Origin: Amylostereum areolatum | Taxonomy: Eukaryota > Basidiomycota > Agaricomycetes > Russulales > Stereaceae | Direction of reading: 5' to 3' | NCBI GenBank assembly: GCA_012932865.1 | Contig: SAXG01000001.1 | Location: 2,903,693-2,967,692 of the forward strand | Length of the DNA: 64,000 nucleotides | Shown: piece after piece, positions 1 through 10,482 of the stretch | Layout of the letters: the number at the start of each line of letters is the position of its first letter | Numbering within the stretch: the stretch's first letter is position 1 | Notes under the pieces: generated by a model | Databases searched by the model: none | The model's input: only the letters and a program-made list of their open reading frames with translations | Told to the model about the DNA's origin: nothing | Position numbers and translations under genes: made by a program

Positions 1-514
1 CCGTCACTCCCGTCGACATCATCGCCTCTCCCTGTCGTTGTCTCTGAGTCTTTCACCGTGGGAGACACTTCCATGGATGTTGATGATCCCCCTGAGGACA
101 CAAATGGGGAGGTCGTGCCCCTTCACGAACCAATAAACTTAGATCCTCCTGAGACGGTCCAAGGTGGTCCTACAAATGCAGACGATCATTCGGTAGAGAA
201 GTCAAAACGGCCGTACACAAGATCCAAAAGACGCAGGAATAACACCCCGGCGCAAGACGCAATGTTCGAATGCCCAGTTTCTTCCGTATGTCTGCGCCCG
301 CGACCCATGACCCGGGAGGGTATCTTCGAACATCTGTAAGTGGTCTTCTGAACTTCAAATTTCTTGTATTCTCTCGGCTAAACGTCTGGTTAGGATACAG
401 AAACACGCACTCACTTTCCCTCATGATGATGTCAGGCAAATTCGGCGGAGCTTACGAATTGGGAACGACGCGGCTTTCAGGGCGACGATGGACTCTTGGG
501 TTTTGCTGATATGA
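1..514 (+). CDS. 3' end of a spliced host gene with a degenerate zinc-finger-like motif
   Basis: The reading frame is open from base 1, so the 5' part lies outside the window. The first exon ends at 335; an intron of 58 bp (336-393, GTAAGT donor, GCTAAAC branch-like site, TTAG acceptor) restores the frame to a TGA at 512-514. The visible part starts with an acidic, proline-rich stretch, then a basic patch (KSKRPYTRSKRRRNN) that could be a nuclear localisation signal, then a segment with two cysteines and a later HLIQKH that resembles a degenerate C2H2 finger. The finger overlaps the splice site and is only completed by splicing, which supports the intron. A nuclear DNA-binding role is an inference; the family is not recognised. 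Confidence 0.6.
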
Positions 515-1478
515 CTTTCCAATTTGCATTTCCCGTTATACATACCGGCTGTTTCTTGTGTAGGGACCGTGCCGTGTATATTATCTATCTATGTATCTAT
601 CTACCTCTATAATCTATACACTCGAGGAGCGCCGCCGGCGGGCGGCCTCTACAGAAACCTGTTCGTACCTCACAAGGTAATGTATGAGATCAGAACAATT
701 TCGATGGCTTCGTATGCGAGAATGAGGGTCGACGAGCGAGGAGATGGGCATCGTATCAAGTAGTCGTATCAAGGGGGGGTTCAACGAGCGAAGAGGGAGA
801 TTAGGAAAGAGGGTCAACGAACGAGAACGAAAGGTCGTGGTCGAGCCATGAGTCGTTTATACGTTCCCACGGTGTGCCCGACACCTCTGCTGCTCATAAA
901 TTTGTACTCAGCCAAAAAAACGCCTTAAGTTTCAGCAATATATTCTTTAGATACACTCCCTGAATCGCCTCGCAGTGCTCGCTAAGCTCTCGGCCTGGTT
1001 GTGGCCAGTCCCCGCTATGTTTTAGAAACCTCCGCGCGTATGTCGCGGAGGTCACGTGCCTGTCTCGCGCGAGGCTGGCCAAGGTGGACATTCACCTTTG
1101 CCCAGACCCCCCGGTGCTCCTTACTTCCCACCACTGTTTCCCCACCTCACCCACGTCTAGCCGCACTGCCTCCTCCATGTTCTTCTACTTATCACGCTGA
1201 TTCCCGAATCCCGAGTATGTTACCGGGTCGGCCCTCTGATGCTGCGAGGGTATGGTGCATACCCGCATCCTGCATCTTTCGTCCACTTACACTCGAACTA
1301 GACCTCCGGAGCTTTGTTAATGCACGGCGCGTCGCGGCTCCGAGGTTTCAACATTATTCTTCTTCCATTCGCCCAACATACTTAATACATTCCATCCATT
1401 GCTAGATGGTATGTCCCCTCCTCGTCCGCCGTTGATATATGAAATCCATCCCCGCTCTCTAGCCCCATTGTCCTGAGC
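515..1478. other. No gene seen
   Basis: Probable 3' flank of the preceding gene. It contains a short TATC/TATG-rich microsatellite around 585-620. None of the open frames here looks like protein, and no RNA gene was recognised. Confidence 0.5.
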
Positions 1479-2458
1479 ACCCACCGGCATCGACGCCACC
1501 ACCTTTGCGAAGATCAAATTCGACTTCGTCGTCGGGGCGGCGGAACTGCGGGCCTCGTCCTCGCCTGCCGTCTCTCCGAGAACCCGCACGTCACCGGTGG
1601 CGTGCTCGAGACGGGAGAATACCGTCCAGCCAACAAACTCGTCGCGACGTCCACGGGGAACCTGCTCGGCAATGCAGACGTGGGTACACTCATCGGCAAC
1701 CCGACGTACGACTGGAGGATCCCGAGCGTGCTCCAGGCTGCTCTGAACGGGCTCGTGATCAATTATCCATGGTACGTCGACCCCCGGTTCCATTGATTTG
1801 ATAACGGGTGCTGATGTAGGGTGTGCGGTAGTGGGAAAGTCGTCGGCGGGTCGTCCGCAATCAACTCGATGATCTGGCAGCGCAGAAGGTCGAGGACTGG
1901 ATGCCGCTGGAGGTCCTGTTCTACGACCCTGCGCTCGCGACGAAGCACAGTCAAGGCGGGTCCATCGATGTTAGCTACGACGCCTTCCTCACCAACATCG
2001 AAGCGCCTTTCATCGCCGTCGCCAACACGCTCGGCATCCCCACCAACTCCAACCCCAACGGTGGCAACGTCACCTACCTCTCGCTCACTGCCCACTCCGT
2101 CAACCCCCCGCGCGGCATCCGCAAGTACGCCGGTAACTCGTACTACCAGCCCGTCCAGAACCAGACGAACCTCAAGCTGCTCGCCGACGCGACGGTGATG
2201 AAGGTCAATTTCGCGAAGAAGGGAGGGAAGGGCGCGATCGTCGCGACAGGTGTAGAGCACGCGGTGGGCGGAAAGAACTACACTGTCCGTGTGGGCAAGG
2301 AGGTTATCCTGCCTGCTGGTTCGTATCCCCACGTTCGTTTCGATGGCATTGGTTACTCACGCCGCGTTTGGTGTAGGTTCTTTGAAGACGCCGCAGATCC
2401 TCGAGCTTTCTGGCATTGGGAACAAGACGATCCTGAACAACCTCCGAATCGACGTCAT
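1479..2458 (+). pseudogene. GMC oxidoreductase (aryl-alcohol-oxidase-like) pseudogene, truncated
   Basis: Members are FAD enzymes that oxidise alcohols or sugars, in wood-decay fungi usually secreted. Recognisable pieces occur in order: the Rossmann FAD loop (GGTAGLVLACRLSE, about 1540-1580), a GKVVGGSSAIN motif after an intron near 1770-1820, a middle region around 1910-2230, and the second GMC signature (VILPAG, intron about 2320-2377, then GSLKTPQILELSGIG). It is broken: a frameshift sits inside the FAD loop near 1530, about 60 residues are missing near 1885 together with a frame change, and the gene stops after the second signature at about 2458, where a different gene begins. The whole C-terminal half with the catalytic His pair is absent. 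Family call is firm; the exact subfamily is not. Confidence 0.75.
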
Positions 2459-2462
2459 CCCA

Positions 2463-2822
2463 AAAAGCGCTCAAGCTCCTGCAAGACCCGAGCCTCCCTA
2501 TCCGCGCGCACGGCCTACTCCTCCTCTGGGAGCTCGTCACCCCCTCAAACCACCAGTTCCCGGCCGATCTCCAACCGCTCGTCCCCGTCATCCTCGACAT
2601 CTTCCTTAATTCATCCAAGACAACGATTTGTATATCTTCTTGAACGCCGTGCAGGGCCTGTCCGCGCTCGTGGCCGGGTTCGGGAAGGACGTGCTTAAGG
2701 TGCTTGTGCGGATGTATACGGCCGGGCTGGATGGGATCGCGGGCGGGGCGTTGACGAAGGCGGAAGTCAACACGAGGCGGAAAGTGGGCGAGGTGCTGGG
2801 TCAGGTCGTGAGGAGGTGCGGA
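2463..2822 (+). pseudogene. RTP1/TANGO6-like HEAT-repeat protein, C-terminal fragment
   Basis: Two blocks resemble the conserved C-terminal regions of Rtp1/TANGO6, cytoplasmic HEAT-repeat proteins linked in yeast to RNA polymerase assembly and nuclear import. The first (about 2463-2590) includes LPIRAHGLLLLWELV; the second (about 2610-2820) includes DLYIFLNAVQGLSALV followed by VLKVLVRMY and RRKVGEVLGQVVRRCGEAL. They lie in different frames: one base appears to be missing near 2606 (AATTCATCC where a further A would restore the frame). There is no upstream part; the fragment abuts the truncated GMC gene. A GT donor follows at about 2843, but no convincing later exon was found. Recognition is by motif memory, so the family call is moderate. 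Confidence 0.55.
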
Positions 2823-3865
2823 GAGGCGCTGCCTCTACACGGTACGGAGCCTTCTTCCCCCATCCTCTCTCGTCGGAAAACAAACGCGAACTGATCGCCT
2901 GGCCCATTCGAAGCCGAGCGGGTCGGACTCGACGTCGGAGGGCTTCCATTTGCAAGTGCGGGCACCGCGCCCATCGAAGACAACGGGGACCAGCACCGCA
3001 GCCGTCATGAAGCTGTGATCGAGTATTTTGGATGCTTGTCTTCCATGCGCCGCGGCCACCACGGCCACCACCGGCGCGCTCACCTTCTGAATCTTCAACA
3101 TCATCCCTCAATCATCCCCCGTGCCGTCGCAAAGCCACGCAAGCCTTCCCCCATCATCGTACCCCAGGCCCATCCGCCGTAGCCCCCGCCTCTCAAAATC
3201 CTGCCACATCGCCCTCATCACTCGCCGAAGGTACGAGGTGCGGCGGCGCGACTGGGCGCAGGTCGCGATATTCCATCCTGCCCACCGTGCTCAACACCAC
3301 CCAGACGCGTAAGCGCGGCCCACCCAGCATCAGATCTCTGCTGAATCTAGCGACAGGACGGCGAGAATGGATAAAGAATAACGCTGACTGCCGGCCGTCG
3401 CTCGGTACGATCAAGCTCCCGACCCGACCTGTGGCCTGAGGCCTGACTACGTGGTCAATCGTAGCTAGCACATTCTGTGTCACACCTCAACTATCACCCT
3501 CTCGACGGTGTCGAGGGCCGAATCGTCTTTGCGTGCGTATCTCCCCCTCCCGTCCCGGTCCCGCAATCCTGACCTTGAGCTTTTGGGCACGAACCGACCG
3601 CATAGATTCGTGACGTGCGCGGAAACAGCCTGCGTGGGGGAGGGGGGTCTGTGTGTAGTAGTAGTGACTAGATACCACCACATGAAATCGCCGCGGCGCT
3701 CAGTGCTGCCCATCGCGAGCTGAACTCTCAACGCCCACTATATTATTGCCACAAGATAATCGACTCAAAATGGCACAGCGTTCGCGTAGGTGGACACACA
3801 GTTTGGCAAGAACTCGACACATCCAAAGCCGATAACGTCGTCGTGCGGAGCTCCGTCCTTCGACA
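2823..3865. other. No convincing gene
   Basis: Several GC-rich frames are open on both strands but none has recognisable protein character or consistent splice signals. Possibly further decayed 3' sequence of the RTP1-like gene, or intergenic. Confidence 0.4.
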
Positions 3866-4650
3866 TCATGTATTACCACCACCCGAACCTCTGATGAAAA
3901 GCCTCACGATTGATTCTGAACCAGGCATTGTGATGAGAGGACAACGTGACCGATATTGGTGAACTCACTGGTGACCTTGAAACACAAGCATTCGTGCGCA
4001 TTTGGCGGATGCATAAGCTGCCAGGCCTTGCTGGTATAAGCTGAGTATTTGAGCGTACCCCGCGAGTAGACGACGGATACTGTGGGCGTCTTCACCGATT
4101 GGTACCGCTTGTAGGGACTCAAAGCGTCGCTCAAGGTCCTGGAGGAATAATGATGACCAATTTTGTGGCGACCGAGCTTGATGATCGGCCTGGAGTGCCT
4201 CGATCTCTTCCAAAACATGTTCTTCATGACGTCGGGCTGTCGAAGACCTTTCAGGGTCTGGCACAGGGGATAATGTATTCGTTAGGGGGCTCGAATAAGG
4301 TCTAAGAAGGAGTGCATAAGAGATGAACTTTGCGAGTAAAAAGAGGTGGAATGTACGCATGGATACTACATCTCGGATCGTGGTTTTGGAAGCTTGACGG
4401 AACCGAAGGTCCAGGCCATTCAAGGGGGCGTGTTGGTCCTTCGATCGTATGACGAACGGCAGATTTGACTCGTTTGAGGTTTAACTCGATCATCTTCCTC
4501 CGCCACCTGCTACAAGTACCGAGATTACCACCGGTGCCTGATGAAATTGTACAATAGATACTCACCGATGAGAATCCAGGTTGTATTGCTTGGGTGTGAA
4601 TTTCGCATTTGGAATGAATGGAACTGGGAGGCTCATTTCGGAAGAGGCAA
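3866..4650 (-). CDS. Unrecognised spliced gene divergent from the Rna14 gene
   Basis: The minus strand carries protein-like exons. The best is about 4300-3969 (DPERSSTARRHEEHVLEEIEAL ... LFLQDLERRFESLQAVPIG), rich in charged helical sequence. A clean 53-bp intron (3968-3916, GTGAGT...TTCAG) joins it to a short last exon ending at TGA 3868-3866. Upstream exons around 4330-4420 (RSKDQHAPLNGLDLRFRQA) and 4570-4650 look coding, but I could not fix their junctions: the obvious donor/acceptor pairs give incompatible phases. Its start faces the Rna14 start across roughly 200 bp, so the two may share a promoter region. No family recognised. Confidence 0.4.
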
Positions 4651-4865
4651 ATAAAGTCTTCGGTGAGAAAAGAGGGACGGAGGAGACTCAGGAGAGGGGT
4701 GATGATGACGGCGCTCGGAGACGAAACATTCAAGTTGATTTATAAGCGAACTCGTGAGGCACCTGAGGCCTCGCGCAGAGGGCCTTCAAGTTTGCAACAT
4801 AACAATCGCACTCGCGCAACTCGCAACTCACCACTACTGTCCCTCAAATTTCACGGCCTTCAAAT

Positions 4866-7800
4866 ATGACACAGAGCGACAGCCTAACGGGCTCTACGAA
4901 TGTCGTTGTGGAAACTCGAGAGGGCACTACCTCTCCTGTGCACTTATCCGAGTGGAATGTTCTTCGGGCGCAGCTGAAGGATAACCTGCATAACCCAGAT
5001 GGATGGAACCTACTCGTCGACCTTGCCCAGTCGTCTCGCGTTGATACCAGGATTCAGGACACGTATGAGGCCCTTCTGGCTACGTATCCAAATACGGTAC
5101 GCTTTGGTCGCGGACCGCGGTTGTATTCGTCACTTATCAACATTGTTCCAGACTGCTGCACAAATCGCTTACTTGAACCACTTTCTGGGACGCGGAGAGT
5201 TTTGTTCCGCTGAAGGTCTCTTCAGGCGCTTTCTCTGTATGTCATCGTCGGTCGAGCTTTGGAAGTCTTACTTGGGTTACGTTAGGTTTGTCTTTAGTCT
5301 AGTAATGCAGCCTATCACTACCTTATAATGGTTCTTACAGGAATGTAAACACCAATCCGGCCTCTCATGATACCGTCCGGAAGGCGTACGATTACGCGCT
5401 GAACAACATCGGTCAGGACAAGGATAGCAGCGAAATCTGGATGGACTACATCCAGTTTTTACGATCCCGGAAGGTGCGTGACCCAAATTTCTCTACACTC
5501 TTCGCAGCCGTGTTTCGTACCATCACCATGTCCGCAACATTCGCATTTCGTGTATCCCTTTAATCTATCTCTGCGTGTGCTCTGCTTGTATAGCGATCGT
5601 CTGAGAGCCGTTATTCGATCGGCTCACTGCCGACTCGCGTGTATGACTACTGTGTGTGCGCCCGTATCGATGTGGCATGACGTTCATGACGTTGCGGAGA
5701 TAATCTGTACTGACCGCGATATTTGTGAATGCTTTAGACCAAGTCGACATTGGAGGAGCAACAGAAGACTGATGCGCTCCGCAAAGTTTACCACCGCGCC
5801 GTGCAGTTGCCGCTCGAAGACATTGAAGTCATGTGGAAGGAACTCGAGATATTCGAAAGCGGCATAAACAGGGTTACGGTTAATTGTGTCTTTTTCCTGT
5901 ATCCATGGGCCGCGCACTTACGATCGTGTGCAGGTTAAAAAGTTCATGAACAACCTCTCTCCAGCATATACGCTGGCGTGCACTGTACTTCGACAACTGC
6001 GACTCCACTTACGTCCACTTTTTCCGCCGCTTACACCGCCACAAAAACTGTACTTGCCGTCCAAGCCCACATTTACACAAGCAGAGAGGGCGCTTATCGG
6101 TTCATGGAAGTCATACCTTCGCTGGGAGGAGAGCAATCCACTGGAGGTCGATAAGCAGGAACAGGTGATGCTGCATACGCGGATCCGAGGAGCCTATCGC
6201 AAAGCAATGACCTATATGCGTTTCTGTGGGGAGATTTGGTGCCTCTTCTCTCGGTTCATCCCATACGATGTTCACTGACAAGGGGTCAGGTATATGGCAT
6301 ATGTGTGGACTAATAGCATAGGCAAAGCAGAGGAAGCAACCAACATTCTCGCTTCTGGTATCGAGGCGAACCCGACAAGGTGTGTATACATCCTCATGGG
6401 CGGTTTCCAGCCATTAAATATTGTCAGCTTCGTTTTAAATTTTGCCTATGCGGAGGCCTTGGAGTTTGATCAAAATTATCCAGAAGTGCATGCGGTGTAC
6501 AGAAGGTTCTTGGAAGCACTGGGGAAAGAATTAGATGTGCTCGAGGCGCAGATCAATACAGCGAACTCATCTACATCGCCCGCCATCGTAATACAAGCAC
6601 AGAGCTTGTCGCAAGAGAAGCCACCCCAAAACAAGGAACTTTCCGAGCGACGGACGGAGTACGGCGTCGTGTGGATCATGTACATGCGTTTCTCGAGGCG
6701 TGCGGAAGGTCTACAAGCCGCAAGAACAATTTTCGTTAAGGCTAGGCGTGATCGTTGGACCCCTTGGACGGTGTACGAGGCCGCTGGTCAGTTCCTAGTA
6801 ATCTCCAGACTCTTCAATCCTTGATTGATTCATGACCTTCTCAGCACTCATCGAGTACCATTGCTCGGGCGATACTGATGTCGCAACGCGTATTTTTAGC
6901 AAGGGGCTCGAATTATTCGGGGACGACGTTGATTTCGCATCTCGCTACCTTAGCTTCCTTTTGCAGGTCAACGATGAGAAAAGTATGTATGTCTTTTTAG
7001 CTCATATCTGATACTTTGGTCGAATGTTATCCACAGATGCGCGTGCTGTCTTCGAGCAGCTCATAGATACCTTACCATCCGAGGCAGCTCATCCTTTGTG
7101 GGAACGCTGGACCAGTCATCAATACCACTACGGCGATCTTGCTACGGCCCACTCCCTGGAACAACGAATGGCCAAAGTGTACCCAAACGGCACGTTTACT
7201 GCACCTTCAACTTGTCCTATTCACTTAACCCTTGCACCTTTCCAGATCCTCCCATTAAACGCTTCGCCCAACGTCACACTTACAGTGGTACCGACACCAT
7301 TGCCGCACGTGATCTCGGCTTCGCAATGCTGTGTCGAGCGGGCTCTCAAACTTCTGGTACCGATCCAGGCCAGTCCCAAGGCCGCTCGGAAATGCAATGC
7401 TCCAACGTCGGTAAAAATGGCAGTCATCGTACCTCCACGCGCCTTTCTGTGGATGACAACAAGCCCCCCACCCCTTCTGGTTACAAGCGACATCACGACG
7501 AGTCGTATAGCTCGACGTCCTACAAGCGCGCTCAGCCGCCGCCGCCGCCGCCGCCGCCTCGGCGCGATCGTCAGTGGGACCGTAACGAAAAACGTCGACA
7601 CGACATATCCGAGCTACCTTTGTGCAATGCACTGGTCGAGGGTAAAGGCTCAGAAGCGACTCGGAAAGGAGCCTCTGTGTCACTGCCTGGTGTCATTCGT
7701 GAGTTCATTGGAAGTCTTCCTTCGTCGTCCGTGTTCGATGGTGAGAGGCATACGCCTGTATAACAGTACACTGACCTGTCCTTGGCTGACAATGTTTTCC

Positions 7801-8012
7801 AGGACCCGTTTTCTGCACGGAAGACCTCATGCGTCTCTTCCGCAACTCGGTGATCCCAAGCACCACACGCCGTACACTCTCACCCTCGCCTGTTTCTCGC
7901 GCAGGTACGCGTCCTTGACCGATAAGTAGGTATTCACTTGCCGATATTTTTAGGACAGCCTGAGCCCCGGCCAGATTATAGATCTCATCAGGGTCCAGCT
8001 GGTGACCGGTGA
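4866..8012 (+). CDS. RNA14: Rna14 / CstF-77 mRNA 3'-end processing factor
   Basis: HAT-repeat scaffold of cleavage factor IA (yeast) / cleavage stimulation factor, which acts in the nucleus in pre-mRNA cleavage and polyadenylation. Exons, from frame continuity and conserved text: 4866-5096, 5152-5285, 5341-5473, 5738-5878, 5934-6238, 6290-6379, 6428-6786, 6845-6982, 7037-7189, 7246-7740, 7803-7904, 7954-8012. HAT-type segments run through the first nine exons (YLNHFLGRGEF, LSPAYTLACTVLRQL, YMAYVWTNSIGKAEEAT, FVLNFAYAEALEFD). The family signature DPPIKRFAQRHTY spans an exon junction. The C-terminal part has Ser/Pro-rich sequence, a proline run from a CCG repeat (about 7537-7558), and the conserved LPGVI...LPSSSVFDG end. 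If the last intron is not used the frame stops at 7918. Intron 7190-7245 needs a GC donor. All frames join without a break, so the gene appears functional. Confidence 0.92.
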
Positions 8013-8868
8013 CCGATGGCGCCACTGAGCATGAAGTCGTTCGATCTGCCTCGTCTTTGTCCCCTCCAAACGGCACACACATCAGAACCGTCTCCTGTCT
8101 TTGAACGGCACCCTTTCCCGTGTTGCGTGTGCATCGCCATTGCCTTTTCACTGGTGTTCTGTTATCTTCCTCGCATTTAGATCTGTCCGCGTGCCTTTTG
8201 CTTGAAATTTAAGGGCCGATTTGGAAGGCCGAACCACTTCAAGGGATGAATAGAGCACACCGGTCGACTTGTTTGGATATGGCACGGACTGTTCTCATCT
8301 GTTCTGCTGTGGCGCAGCATCCCTTGTAGCTCAGGTCCTGTCCAGTTTTCTGATGCTTTCCGCCAGACTTCCCAGAATCCGATGTGGCGCAGCATCATGA
8401 TCCGTCATCACCCTGTCGAGCGGTGACGCGAAGAAACTGGTAACTCGACCGGCGCAAACACTCCTGGCGTTAGTATTAACGCTGCTCGTCCTGTCAGATG
8501 GGCGAGATGTTGTAAGTAATGGACCGACGATCATGCTGGGGTAGCGAACTTCTGTCTACAATCACCCTGGACGAACACGCTCACGGGGATCTCGGCGGAC
8601 GCAAAACCCGGCTTCAGTCTCTTGTTATAGCTCCTTCCTTGGCAACCCCCATCATGGCTTTCCACTCATCTCTCCCCCCCAACTCTCTCAACCCTTTGTA
8701 CCAATAAATATGTCGCAGCTTGTCTCCATTCCCCCGATTCCCCCAACAGACCGCCCAAGACGAAGCCACCAAGCTAGGCGCAGGGCTTATATAAACGATG
8801 TCCGTAATACTTGCTATCACGCCCTGAGTCTATCCGAGCTCCCATATATACTACTTCTACTACTTTCT
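8013..8868. other. Intergenic, possible 5' exon of the next gene
   Basis: No reliable gene. A short open frame at 8710-8892 and a frame reading QQTAQDEATKLGAGL at about 8747-8792 look partly coding and may be 5' exons of the coiled-coil gene that follows, but no junction with consensus sites could be fixed. Confidence 0.35.
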
Positions 8869-9693
8869 TCAGCTCGAAAAGACCATCGATAAATTGCAGA
8901 CCACCCTCGCGCTCTCTTCTGATAAACTAATCGCTCTACCTCCCGCGTGGGCCCGTATTCACAAGCTCAAGCAGGAGAACACAAGGCTTCAACGCGAGCT
9001 AGAAGACACACGACAAGCTCAAACTCGCTTTCCCTTCAAACTCGGTCACCGAAATGCCTTCCAGTCTCCCGTTTCCAGTAATGATCTCAACGACTTCAAC
9101 CGCAACTTCAAAAGGAAACGCACGTTGTTGGGCGAGCCTTATCGTGTACGTCGTTTGCTTGTTGTCCATTCGAGTCTTCAATATAACCACGCGCCCACTA
9201 GAGTCCCAGGGAGACACCGAGTCATCCATCGCTGGAGGCTTACGCTCGCCCTGTTCTCTCACCCCATCTCTCGATCTCCTCTTCGTCGTTCTCCAGCTCT
9301 GGCTTGAACTCCTCTTCATCTGCATTCCCCTCCTCTGGCGTCATCCCATCAGTGACATACCTTCCTCCGGTGCAATCGCCAAGCCCTTGTTCGAGCCCCA
9401 CATCATACTCGGCAAGTACTCTTTCTATAACGGCCAGTTGAGCTTGAAGCGAAACTGGGCGCCGAATCAAAAATTCGGACTCTACTGACATCTATTGATG
9501 ACAGCAACCAGCTTATGGTTCCGACTATGGCATGCTACCTGGTCTTGCTCGTACGCTTCCGCTTGTGTCCAACACACATGCGATGAACGCGTCACCGTAC
9601 GTGCCACGTTCAGCTGACGGCATGAATGTCGAGGAGGTCAAAGAAGACGGTTACCCTGTGAGCGATCCTGCTGAACTGGCCGATCGCCCCTGA
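8869..9693 (+). CDS. Coiled-coil, Ser/Pro-rich protein (spliced, 5' end unresolved)
   Basis: The first clear exon (about 8869-9145) encodes a leucine-zipper-like coiled coil (KTIDKLQTTLALSSDK ... RIHKLKQENTRLQRELEDTR) and ends at GTACGT. A 56-bp intron (9146-9201) leads in phase to a Ser/Pro-rich exon starting at 9202 that stays open to 9439, and the last exon 9505-9693 (starting QPAYGSDYGMLPGLART) ends at TGA 9691-9693. The junction between the last two exons is uncertain because the best donors give the wrong phase. The domain order, coiled coil then Ser/Pro-rich tail, is common in fungal transcription regulators such as bZIP proteins, but no basic region is visible, so this is only an inference. 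Confidence 0.5.
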
Positions 9694-10482
9694 CTGGCAT
9701 CCGCTTTCAGTTTCTTGCACAGGCTCTACCTCCCTCCAACTCTTGCTCGAGTGTGCACCCATTTCCCAGCCGATTTCCGGACTTGACACTCTAGAACCAG
9801 TAAATGGGAGCCGACAATACCTGCTTGTATGTTAGTCTTGCGTGTATGTCTTGCTTGTGGTTATGGGGGCATGTCCTACGAATAACTGCTATATCATATT
9901 GCCACGTTTTATTTCCCTCTCAATTAGCTCCTGAGGCAATAACGGCAGAGTGATCACCGACATTATTCATGCAATGAACATATATTTGTACAGTCCTGTA
10001 CGCGATCCGACGCTCGAGCAGACCGGTGATCAAACCCTTACACCAAGCGCGAAGAGGAAAAGAAAAACAAAACAAAAGAGAGACTACACGCGCACGTACT
10101 CCGAAAAGAGCAACACGCGGCCACTAGTTCAATATTATTGAACCCTATGCAAGGTTAGGATATGTGGGAGGGTAGCGGTGGGGTACCGATTCCACATCTT
10201 CCCCCGTCTTTACCTGTGCGTCTGTTAGACGCTAACGAGTCGCAAAAGCTCCGTCCTTCCTAGTAAAATGAATGCCAGCTGTGATGGCAGCACACGGGGT
10301 ACTTCTTCCTCGCGCGCGAGCTTGCCCTGAACTGCCTTCATCTGTCGGCGCGGGCACGTCGCCTCCTCACGCTCCTCATTGTGCGACGACAGCCTGCTCG
10401 ACGCCGCCAAACCGCCGTCCCCGCCTACCTTAGCACCGCCGACTCCCGCACCACTCGCGATGCTTTCCTCCAATGTCTGAAG
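9694..10482. other. No gene seen
   Basis: Lower GC than its surroundings. Likely the 3' flank of the coiled-coil gene plus the boundary of the decayed dehydrogenase. Nothing recognisable on either strand. Confidence 0.4.
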
